A program made the translations under genes and the position numbers. DNA of 7,250 bases, taken from Clostridia bacterium. GTDB lineage: Bacteria > Bacillota > Clostridia > Oscillospirales > SIG627. This document shows, piece after piece, positions 1 through 6,259 of the stretch (its first letter is position 1; every line of letters starts with the position of its first letter). The stretch spans positions 1 to 7,250 of the forward strand of contig JAFTEP010000202.1 in NCBI GenBank assembly GCA_017453605.1. Direction: 5' to 3'. The notes beneath the pieces were generated by a model that had not been told where the DNA came from, did no database searches, and saw only the letters and a list, made by a program, of their open reading frames with translations.

Positions 1-380
1 CGCCCGCCCGGATCCGGCTGATGCAGCATGCCCTTGTAGCCGTCGCCGGTCGTGCGCGGCTTGTTGGTGTAGATGCGCGGCACGATCACGAGCTTGTCCG
101 CCGTCTGATCCTGCACTTTGCGCAGCCGGGTGAGATACTCCAGCACGCTGTCCTCCCGGTCGGCCGAGCACGGCCCGATGATCAGCAGCAGCTTGTCGCT
201 CTCGCCGGAGAGCACGGCGCGGATGTTCAGAATGTTCTGCAGCCGAACGGCGCGGAGCGCCTCCGGCACAGGGAACTGCTTCTTGACCTCCTTCGGGATC
301 GGCAGCTTGCGGATGAAGTGCATGTTCATCGTGCCCTCGAAGGGATTGTCAAAGGAAATGTGCGCTTTGAAATCGTCCAT
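1..380 (-). CDS. aroF: Class I DAHP synthase (3' partial)
   Basis: This enzyme condenses phosphoenolpyruvate with erythrose 4-phosphate to DAHP, the entry step of the shikimate pathway and usually its main feedback point. Only the first 126 residues are present; about 210-230 more should lie left of position 1. Class I (AroF/AroG/AroH-type) motifs are IIGPCS (67-72, with the metal-ligand Cys71), PRIYTNKPRTT (101-111) and GYKGMLHQPDP (114-124). The N-terminal core MHFIRKLPIP resembles clostridial members as I recall them. I choose the ATG at 378-380 because GGAGG (390-394) stands nine bases away. The in-frame ATG at 384-386 would be only three bases from it. Starts at residue 18 or 20 would match shorter homologues and cannot be excluded. 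The gene begins 16 bases after tyrA. All 9 arginines are CGC/CGG and 9 of 13 leucines CTG, unlike the upstream operon genes. The isozyme letter is arbitrary. Confidence 0.92.
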   Translation of the reverse strand, partial: MDDFKAHISFDNPFEGTMNMHFIRKLPIPKEVKKQFPVPEALRAVRLQNILNIRAVLSGESDKLLLIIGPCSADREDSVLEYLTRLRKVQDQTADKLVIVPRIYTNKPRTTGDGYKGMLHQPDPGG

Positions 381-389
381 GATCATCGT

Positions 390-394
390 CCTCC
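390..394 (-). promoter_or_regulatory. Ribosome binding site deciding the aroF start
   Basis: A perfect GGAGG on the minus strand sits in the short gap between the tyrA stop (TAA, 397-399) and two in-frame ATG codons separated by one codon. Its distance is nine bases to the ATG at 378-380 and only three to the ATG at 384-386, which favours the former. No terminator or promoter is visible in the 16-base gap, so aroF is expected to be cotranscribed with tyrA. Confidence 0.75.
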
Positions 395-396
395 GG

Positions 397-1257
397 TTAC
401 TTGCCCTGGTCGAGTGCGATCCGCCGTGCGGTGGATTTGCGCATCGTGTCCTTGATCCCTTCCACGTCGCGGCTCGCGAGCATCCAGCGCAGGCGGCCGA
501 ACTCCGCGGCGAACAGATCCATCTGGTGGATCAGCGCGTCGAGGTTGTCCAGAAACAGCTCCGTCCACATGACCTCGTTGATGTTGGCGATGCGCGTCAG
601 ATCGCGGAAGGAGTCGCCCGTGTAGGTGCCGATGTGGTCGGCGTCGTTGCAGGTCATGAGCGAGATCGCGATGCAGTGCGTGAGCTGTGAGACGAAGGCG
701 ATGATCCTGTCGTGCTCCTCGGGGTCGAGCCTCGAGATCCTCGCGAAGCCGAGCGCGCGTCCGAGATCCTCGCAGACCTTTATCGCTTCCGGCGTGTTCT
801 TTTCGGTCGGAGTTACGACGTAGTTGGCGCCCTCGAAGATCGAATCGTCGCTGTTCTCGACGCCGCTGACCTCTCTTCCCGCCATCGGGTGCGCGGCGAT
901 GAATTCGACGTCGTCCCTCAGCATCCCCTGGATCTTTTTTACTAAAGTTCCCTTGACGCCGGTCACGTCCGTAATGACCGCGCCGCTTTTAAGAAGATGC
1001 TGGTTTTTTTCTATCCATTCGACGAAAGCGTGGGGATAAAGAGCGAAGATCACAAGCTCGGCTTTTCCTATCAGCTTCGGGTCGGGTTCGTTCGTGCCCT
1101 CCCGTATCAGCGAGTTTTTGAGCGCCACGTCTATAGATCGCCTGCTCCTCGTGACCGCGCTGACCTTATACCCCTTCTTTGTGAGCGCCATCGCGTAGCT
1201 TCCGCCGAGAAGCCCGAGACCGACGATGAGGATGTTCGTATTTTTGTCAAGTTTCAT
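397..1257 (-). CDS. tyrA: Prephenate dehydrogenase
   Basis: TyrA oxidatively decarboxylates prephenate to 4-hydroxyphenylpyruvate with NAD(P), committing carbon to tyrosine. The 286 residues make a minimal enzyme: a Rossmann domain with GLGLLGGS (13-20) and D97-V-T-G-V-K, then HPMAGRE (123-129) and the helical dimerisation domain with SQLTHCIA (190-197, H194 the likely catalytic His) and GDSFRDLTRIA (214-224). There is no chorismate mutase domain (PheA supplies that activity) and no C-terminal ACT domain, so tyrosine feedback through an ACT domain is not expected. The ATG (1255-1257) lies within the end of aroA, nine bases after an AGAGG (1267-1271). Codon choice changes inside the gene: 7 of the 10 arginines up to R184 use AGA/AGG, whereas all 8 from R218 on use CGC/CGG, and ATA isoleucine disappears. 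The reading frame and protein motifs stay intact across the change. Confidence 0.95.
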   Translation of the reverse strand: MKLDKNTNILIVGLGLLGGSYAMALTKKGYKVSAVTRSRRSIDVALKNSLIREGTNEPDPKLIGKAELVIFALYPHAFVEWIEKNQHLLKSGAVITDVTGVKGTLVKKIQGMLRDDVEFIAAHPMAGREVSGVENSDDSIFEGANYVVTPTEKNTPEAIKVCEDLGRALGFARISRLDPEEHDRIIAFVSQLTHCIAISLMTCNDADHIGTYTGDSFRDLTRIANINEVMWTELFLDNLDALIHQMDLFAAEFGRLRWMLASRDVEGIKDTMRKSTARRIALDQGK

Positions 1258-2449
1258 TTATCTCTACCTCTGCTTTGAGTGATTTCATTACGTCGTAAAA
1301 ATCGGGATAGCTCTTGAACGCCGCCTCGGCGCCCTCGATCTCGCCCCCTAAGACGGTCAGAAGCACGAAAAGGCTCATCGCGACCCGGTGGTCGTTGTGT
1401 GACGAGAGCGTTTCTTCCGGCGCCCTTATCCCGCCCGAGACTGTAATTGAATTATCGTCTGTTTTTACCTTCGCACCGAACTTTTCGAGCTCCGTCTTCA
1501 TCGCAAGTCCGCGGTCGCTCTCTTTTATCCTGAGACGCGCCGTCCCGGTCAGCGTCGCCCCGTTGAAAAAAGCCGCCGTTGCCATAAGTATCGGCGCAAG
1601 ATCCGGGCAGTCGTCCACCGGAAGAACGGGAGAGGAATTTTTTATCAGCCCGAAATATTCCCTGTAGATCCTGTCACCCTGCAGACTGTTTTCGTTTAAT
1701 CCCGTGACCTTGACGTCGTGTCCTATAAGAGCGAGCGCGTCGAGGAACGCGGCGTTCGAGAAATCTCCCTCGACGGTTTTTTCAAACGGCAGATAGCTCT
1801 GGTTTCCCGGGACGAAAAAGCCGCTCTCCGTGCGCTCTATCCTTATCCCCGCGATCTTCAGAGCGTCGAGCGTCATGTCGACGTAGGGCGCGCTTTCGAG
1901 CTTTCCTTTTATTCTGATCCCGCTGTCTTCTTCGAGCAGCGGCAGCGCGAACAAAAGCCCGGTGACAAACTGACTGCTCACGTTTCCCGGCACCTCAAAA
2001 ACCCCGGCGCGAAGCGGACCGCGGACGGAAAGAGAAGCGGAAGACAAGTCAAAACCAAGCCCCTGATCCCGGCAGATCTCTTCGTAGACTCCGAGAGGTC
2101 TCTCGAAAAGCCGTCCGCTTCCCGTGAAAACAGACGTTTTGCCCAAAGTGAGAGCGATCGGTATAAAAAATCTCAGCGTGCTCCCGCTCTCTCGGCAACG
2201 GAGCGGGGAGAGGGGAGAGACTTCTTCGGCGCCCGCGATCTTCACGAAATCGCCGCTGACCGTTATTCCGGCGCCGATAGCTTTGAGGCAGTCGAGCGTC
2301 GCGAGAACGTCGTTTGAAAAGGCGACGTTCTTTATCTTGCTTTCGCCTTTCGCGAGCCCCGCGCAGATCAGGAGCCTGTGCGCGGCGCTTTTTGACGGGG
2401 GAGCCTTCGCTTCGCCCGAAAGGCGTGAGGGACTGACGCGGATCTTCAT
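1247..2449 (-). CDS. aroA: EPSP synthase (3-phosphoshikimate 1-carboxyvinyltransferase)
   Basis: AroA transfers the enolpyruvyl group of phosphoenolpyruvate to shikimate 3-phosphate, the sixth shikimate step and the target of glyphosate. The 400 residues are slightly shorter than the usual 420-440. Motifs are PPSKSAAHR (17-25), CRESGSTLRF (85-94), SSQF (158-161), VEGDFSNAAF (226-235), PDLAP (282-286, with D283 at the catalytic Asp position), RIKESDR (307-313, with E310 at the catalytic Glu position) and HNDHRVAM (351-358). R86 falls where E. coli-type enzymes have the glyphosate-site glycine (Gly96), by my hand alignment; natural sensitivity cannot be judged from this. The ATG (2447-2449) overlaps the aroQ stop as ATGA. 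The 3' end overlaps tyrA by 11 bases. Codon use matches the genes upstream, with frequent AGA/AGG. Confidence 0.96.
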   Translation of the reverse strand: MKIRVSPSRLSGEAKAPPSKSAAHRLLICAGLAKGESKIKNVAFSNDVLATLDCLKAIGAGITVSGDFVKIAGAEEVSPLSPLRCRESGSTLRFFIPIALTLGKTSVFTGSGRLFERPLGVYEEICRDQGLGFDLSSASLSVRGPLRAGVFEVPGNVSSQFVTGLLFALPLLEEDSGIRIKGKLESAPYVDMTLDALKIAGIRIERTESGFFVPGNQSYLPFEKTVEGDFSNAAFLDALALIGHDVKVTGLNENSLQGDRIYREYFGLIKNSSPVLPVDDCPDLAPILMATAAFFNGATLTGTARLRIKESDRGLAMKTELEKFGAKVKTDDNSITVSGGIRAPEETLSSHNDHRVAMSLFVLLTVLGGEIEGAEAAFKSYPDFYDVMKSLKAEVEINET

Positions 2450-2877
2450 TTTCCGAGCCTCTTTAGTATGTTCATCGCTTCTAAATATCCGTCGGTGCCT
2501 TTTCCCGAGACCGTTGCGGCGCAGGCGGCGCGGATGTAGCTGACCCTGCGGAAATCTTCTCTCGCGTCGGGATCCGATATGTGCACTTCGACTGTCGGGA
2601 TCTTCACGGCTTTCACAGCGTCGAGGATCGCGACGGACGTGTGGGTGTACGCTCCGGGATTTATCACGATCGCGTCGCTTTCACCGAGCGCGCCCTGTAT
2701 GAAATCGACGAGGTCTCCCTCGTGGTTCGACTGGAAAAACTCCGCTTCGTCGCCGTTTTTTTCGGCGTATTCCCGTATCTTTTCCACAAGCGAGGCGTAT
2801 GTCTCTTTTCCGTAGATATCCGGCTCTCTTATCCCTAAAAGATTGAGGTTCGGGCCGTTTATTATCCTGAATTTCAT
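2446..2877 (-). CDS. aroQ: Type II 3-dehydroquinate dehydratase
   Basis: AroQ dehydrates 3-dehydroquinate to 3-dehydroshikimate, the third shikimate step, by the anti-elimination mechanism of the small dodecameric type II enzymes. The 143 residues match the family length of 140-150. Motifs are GPNLNLLG (8-15), R17, the catalytic Y22 in DIYG, SNHEG (50-54), NPGAYTHTS (73-81), VEVHISD (96-102, with catalytic H99) and REDFR (106-110). The frame extends 18 codons further upstream to 2931, but I choose the ATG at 2875-2877. The homologous N-terminus begins just before the INGPNLN strand, and this ATG forms an ATGA overlap with the aroE-aroK stop. A GGAG lies about 11 bases upstream. The TGA (2446-2448) overlaps the aroA ATG in the same way. 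It shares nothing with the type I (AroD) family. Confidence 0.96.
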   Translation of the reverse strand: MKFRIINGPNLNLLGIREPDIYGKETYASLVEKIREYAEKNGDEAEFFQSNHEGDLVDFIQGALGESDAIVINPGAYTHTSVAILDAVKAVKIPTVEVHISDPDAREDFRRVSYIRAACAATVSGKGTDGYLEAMNILKRLGK

Positions 2878-4106
2878 CTTTTCAGTATCTCCGTTATCCT
2901 CCCGGCGGTCTTTTCGGGAGAGTTTTCGCACTCTATTCTGTGATCGCAGGTCGAAAGGTAGACGTCTATCCGTTCCGAATAGATCTTTTTCAGTTTGTTC
3001 TCGTCGCTCGACAGCGGTCTGTCCGAAGTCGGGATAAGATCTTTCAGCGCTCTGTCGAGAAAAAAGATCCTTCCGTTTCTTTTCAGCGCCTTCACGCTCT
3101 CTTCGTTCAGGATCGCTCCGCCGCCCGTCGCGATCACTTTCCCCGAGCTGTTCGCGGCTTCGGCGACGGTCTTCGCCTCGATCTCTCTGAAAAACTTCTC
3201 TCCGTCTTCCGTTATTATCCTCGCCGGTGTCCTCCCGGTCTTTTTTGTTATCAGCTCGTCGGTGTCAAGAAATTCTTTCCCGAGCCTTTCGGCGAGGATC
3301 CTCCCGACGGTGCTCTTTCCGCTCCCGGGCATACCGCTGAGGACGATATTTTCTTTTTCGAACACCGTTTTTTTATAAACTTCTTCAATTATCCCGTCGG
3401 GATATGTCTTTCCCGTGAAAAGTTCCGCTGCTTTTACCGCCTGCGCGACGAGCATCAACAACCCGCCCCGCGCCGCGATCCCCCTTTGAATCGCCTCGCA
3501 GACGAATTTTGTTCTGAGAGGGTTGTAGATCGCGTCTATCACCGCCTCGAGTTCTCCGAATCCCGAAAGATCTGTCGGTGTTTCGTCCGGGTGCGGGAAC
3601 ATCCCCACGGGAGTCGTGTTGACGATCAGTTTTACGCCGTCCGTTCTCACGGCTTCTTCGTAGCCGATCTGTCCCGGTCCGGGCGTGCGGCTCACGACAA
3701 GACCGGCCGCGCCCAGATCTTCGAGCACCGCCCGCGCCGTGAGGGACGTGCCGCCCGTGCCGAGGATCAGCGCCGTTTTGCCCCCGACGTCTCCGGCGAC
3801 GCTGTTTATCAGGCAGGTCAAACCGAAGTGATCGGTGTTGAAGCCGAAAAGCTTCCCGTCTCTTTTCACGACGGTGTTAACAGCGCCGATTTTTTTCGCT
3901 TTCTCGTCTATTTGATCGAGAAAGGGGATCACCGCGCGCTTGTAGGGGATCGTCACGTTTATCCCCTCGAAGTCCGCGCGCTCCATAAACGGCGCCACTT
4001 CGTCCGGGGCAAGCTCTTTCAGTTCGTATTCATAGCTTCCGATGCTCTCGTGAATGAGTTTCGAATAGCTGTGCGGGAGCTTTTCTCCTATCAGCCCGTA
4101 CTTCAT
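2874..4106 (-). CDS. aroE-aroK: Fused shikimate dehydrogenase-shikimate kinase
   Basis: One 410-residue chain carries two consecutive pathway steps: NADPH reduction of 3-dehydroshikimate to shikimate, then ATP phosphorylation to shikimate 3-phosphate. The AroE part (about 1-246) has the shikimate-binding S13-Y-S15, NVTIPYK (50-56, catalytic K56), NTD (90-92, catalytic D92), the nucleotide loop GTGGTS (116-121), SRT (139-141) next to the cofactor phosphate site, NTTPVGM (163-169) and Q222 near the substrate. The AroK part (about 250-410) has the Walker A motif GMPGSGKST (258-266), LDTDEL (280-285), FFRE (305-308), TGGG (327-330) and the lid motif SDRPL (361-365). The join is a short linker with no second domain start required. 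The ATG (4104-4106) overlaps the aroC stop, and the TGA (2874-2876) overlaps the aroQ start. Both halves keep the key residues, so both should be active. The symbol is a composite of the two parent genes. Confidence 0.96.
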   Translation of the reverse strand: MKYGLIGEKLPHSYSKLIHESIGSYEYELKELAPDEVAPFMERADFEGINVTIPYKRAVIPFLDQIDEKAKKIGAVNTVVKRDGKLFGFNTDHFGLTCLINSVAGDVGGKTALILGTGGTSLTARAVLEDLGAAGLVVSRTPGPGQIGYEEAVRTDGVKLIVNTTPVGMFPHPDETPTDLSGFGELEAVIDAIYNPLRTKFVCEAIQRGIAARGGLLMLVAQAVKAAELFTGKTYPDGIIEEVYKKTVFEKENIVLSGMPGSGKSTVGRILAERLGKEFLDTDELITKKTGRTPARIITEDGEKFFREIEAKTVAEAANSSGKVIATGGGAILNEESVKALKRNGRIFFLDRALKDLIPTSDRPLSSDENKLKKIYSERIDVYLSTCDHRIECENSPEKTAGRITEILKR

Positions 4107-5218
4107 TTTTTTGCTAAAATAAACGGGAAGTCCGTTCCGTATCTCACGCTGAGCAAATCGCAGAGCACCAGAGCGCTCACGCTGTCCTGCACGACTCTCG
4201 CCCGGTGGACGATCGCCGGATCGTGTCTGCCTTTGATCTCGATCTCGGTGTCCTCTCCCTTGTCGATCAAGACGGTCTTCTGCTTTTTATATATCGACGG
4301 CGTCGGCTTGACGGCGGTGCGGAAAATCACCGGCATCCCGTTCGTGATCCCTCCGAGGATCCCTCCGCAGTTGTTCGTTTCGGTCGTTATCATAGATCCC
4401 TTCATCCTGAACGGATCGTTCGCCTTGCTGCCCATCATGTCCGCGAGCGCGAAGCCCTTCCCGAACTCTACGCCCTTGACGGCGGGGATCGAAAACAGAG
4501 CGTGCGAAAGCTCTCCCTCGACCGTGTCGAACCACGGTTCTCCGACTCCGGCGGGAAGCCCCGTGACGGCGGTCTCGAGGACGCCGCCAACGCTGTCAAG
4601 GTCTTCTCTTGCCGCGAGGATCGCTTCTTTCATCTTTTCGCCGGCACTTTCGTCGAGCACGGCGAACTCTTTTCCGCAAAGCTCTTCTATCTGCTTTTCG
4701 GGATCGACGGGATCAAAGCCCGCGTCTTTTATCCCCGCGCAGGAGAGGATGTGAGTGCCGATCTTCACGCCGCACTCTTTCAGCGCGCTCAGCGCGACCG
4801 CGCCCGCCGCGACGAGCCCCGCCGTGATCCTCCCCGAGAAGTGACCGCCTCCGGCCGGATCGTTGAATCCGCGGTATTTGATCCATCCGGTGAGGTCCGC
4901 GTGTCCGGGCCTGATCATCGGCGCGCCGTCTTTTACGGCGTAGTCGGCGCTGTTTTGATTCCGGTTAGCGATTATCATGCAGATCGGCGTCCCCGTCGTT
5001 TTCCCGGCGCGGACTCCGCTGAGGAAGCGGACCTTGTCTTCCTCTCTTCTCGCGGTCGAGAGGGAGTCGGTCCCGCGTCTGAGACGCATCTGTCTGGCGA
5101 TGAGCTCTTCGTCTATCTCTATCCCCGGCGCCATCCCGTCGAGGACGGCGCCGACGGCTTCTCCGTGGCTCTCACCGAAAAGAGTGACGGCGACGGAGTT
5201 TCCGAACGTGTTTTTCAT
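4103..5218 (-). CDS. aroC: Chorismate synthase
   Basis: AroC performs the seventh shikimate step, removing phosphate from EPSP to give chorismate with reduced FMN as cofactor. The 371 residues fit the 350-390 norm. Diagnostic motifs are GESHG (15-19, with H18), RPGHAD (103-108, with H106), GGGHFSGRITA (123-133), KPTPSI (304-309) and RHDP (331-334, with D333). H18, H106 and D333 correspond to residues I recall as catalytic in fungal chorismate synthase. The GGGHFSGR form, rather than the proteobacterial GGGRxSxRET, fits the Clostridia. The ATG at 5216-5218 follows a purine-rich ribosome binding site (GGGGGAAGG, 5225-5233) inside the end of aroB. The TGA stop (4103-4105) overlaps the aroE-aroK start as ATGA. 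The sequence does not show whether it has its own flavin reductase activity; no extra domain is visible. Confidence 0.97.
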   Translation of the reverse strand: MKNTFGNSVAVTLFGESHGEAVGAVLDGMAPGIEIDEELIARQMRLRRGTDSLSTARREEDKVRFLSGVRAGKTTGTPICMIIANRNQNSADYAVKDGAPMIRPGHADLTGWIKYRGFNDPAGGGHFSGRITAGLVAAGAVALSALKECGVKIGTHILSCAGIKDAGFDPVDPEKQIEELCGKEFAVLDESAGEKMKEAILAAREDLDSVGGVLETAVTGLPAGVGEPWFDTVEGELSHALFSIPAVKGVEFGKGFALADMMGSKANDPFRMKGSMITTETNNCGGILGGITNGMPVIFRTAVKPTPSIYKKQKTVLIDKGEDTEIEIKGRHDPAIVHRARVVQDSVSALVLCDLLSVRYGTDFPFILAKK

Positions 5219-5220
5219 TT

Positions 5221-6231
5221 TCAGCCTTCCCCCGCGATCATAGCGCCGAAGCGGCGCGAAAATTCTTCAAAAGAGCATTTTCTGAACGAAAAACTGCCGA
5301 TATTTTCAACGAAAACGTAGTTTATTTCGTTGCCCTCGGCCTTTTTGTCCGAAGCGATCGCTCTCAGCACCGCATCGGCGTCGAGACTGACTCGCGTCGG
5401 CAGTCCCGCCTTTTTCAGAAGCCGTTCGAGCCTCGGCCTTATCTCCTTGGCGCACATGAACGTCATCCCGAGCGCGACGCACTCTCCGTGCTCCATTCCC
5501 GTGACAGCCTCTATCCCGTGCCCTATAGTGTGTCCGAAGTTCAGGACTCTTCTGAGTCCGCTCTCTTTCTCGTCCTTTTCGACTATATCTTTTTTTATTC
5601 TCAGACTGCCCTCGATTATCTGCGGCAGTATCGCGTCGAAGTCCTCGCGCTCCATCAGGCAGAATTGCCTCTCGTCGCAGGTCGCCGCCATCTTTATCGC
5701 CTCAGCCAGCCCGTTAGAGAGCTGTTTTTTCGGCAGCGTCAGAAGAAGCTTCGGGTCTATCGCCACTCCCTTGGGACGCTTGAAGGCTCCGACGGCGTTT
5801 TTTGTCTTCCCGAGATCTATCGCGGTCTTTCCGCCGATAGAGGAATCCACCTGCGACAGAAGCGTCGTCGGGACGTTGTAGAAGTCGATCCCGCGCATAT
5901 AGAGAGCCGCCGCAAGTCCCGTCAGGTCTCCGATCACTCCGCCACCGAGCGCGAGCGCCGCGTCTGTCCGCGTGAAGCCGTTTTCGAGCATGAATCGACA
6001 CAGCCTTTCAAGCCCCGAAAAACTCTTGTTTTTTTCTCCCGGCTCGAGTATGAGAAGCCTCGGATCGGCGCAGGCTCCCTGAACGGACGAGACCGCCTCC
6101 GGGCTGACGTTTTTGTCGGTGACGATCAGCACTTTTCTGTTCAGGTCAAAAAGCTCGCCGAGCCTGTCCGTAATACCGACCTCTATATACACCGGATACG
6201 AACTTTCTCCGGCTTTCACGTAGAGCGTCAT
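5221..6231 (-). CDS. aroB: 3-dehydroquinate synthase
   Basis: AroB cyclises DAHP to 3-dehydroquinate, the second shikimate step, using NAD and a divalent metal. The 336 residues are close to the usual 340-360. Family motifs appear in order: EPGEKNKS (63-70), GGGVIGDLTG (96-105) in the NAD-binding region, PTTLLSQVDSSIGGKTAID (121-139), NAVGAF (145-150), AEAIK (176-180) and FGHTIGHG (232-239). E177, the histidines of FGHTIGHG and H248 in MEHGE are the expected metal-site residues. The ATG at 6229-6231 has a GGAGG five bases upstream (6237-6241). The gene begins 28 bases after pheA and ends two bases before aroC, so it sits in the same transcript. All expected catalytic motifs are present and nothing suggests decay. 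Confidence 0.97.
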   Translation of the reverse strand: MTLYVKAGESSYPVYIEVGITDRLGELFDLNRKVLIVTDKNVSPEAVSSVQGACADPRLLILEPGEKNKSFSGLERLCRFMLENGFTRTDAALALGGGVIGDLTGLAAALYMRGIDFYNVPTTLLSQVDSSIGGKTAIDLGKTKNAVGAFKRPKGVAIDPKLLLTLPKKQLSNGLAEAIKMAATCDERQFCLMEREDFDAILPQIIEGSLRIKKDIVEKDEKESGLRRVLNFGHTIGHGIEAVTGMEHGECVALGMTFMCAKEIRPRLERLLKKAGLPTRVSLDADAVLRAIASDKKAEGNEINYVFVENIGSFSFRKCSFEEFSRRFGAMIAGEG

Positions 6232-6236
6232 TTCTT

Positions 6237-6241
6237 CCTCC
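6237..6241 (-). promoter_or_regulatory. Ribosome binding site of aroB
   Basis: GGAGG on the minus strand lies five bases upstream of the aroB ATG, in the 28-base gap after pheA. This is the widest gap in the window. It shows no hairpin or T-run that I can recognise, so readthrough from pheA into aroB is likely. Confidence 0.7.
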
Positions 6242-6259
6242 GTATATCGTTCATCCTAT

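Noticed and set aside
118..690. Plus-strand open frames opposite aroF and tyrA
   Set aside because: The minus-strand genes carry clear enzyme motifs over the same bases. The plus-strand translations look like low-complexity reverse readings.
2878..2931. An upstream in-frame ATG extending aroQ by 18 residues
   Set aside because: The extra residues are charged and lie inside the end of aroE-aroK. Type II dehydroquinases start just before the INGPNLN strand, and the ATG at 2875-2877 gives the same ATGA coupling seen at neighbouring junctions.
2940..4754. A 604-codon open frame on the plus strand opposite aroE-aroK and aroC
   Set aside because: It is exactly antisense to two genes with intact catalytic motifs and shows no recognisable family or domain. 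The translation is rich in Arg, Phe and Ser, as expected when the coding strand uses few codons that read as stops in reverse.
4205..5320. A 371-codon plus-strand open frame opposite aroC and the end of aroB
   Set aside because: It is a shadow of a GC-biased coding strand: Arg/Asp-rich, no conserved motifs, no ribosome binding context, and wholly antisense to aroC.
6232..6259. Possible terminator or attenuator between pheA and aroB
   Set aside because: The 28-base gap has no visible GC-rich inverted repeat with a T-run and contains the aroB ribosome binding site.
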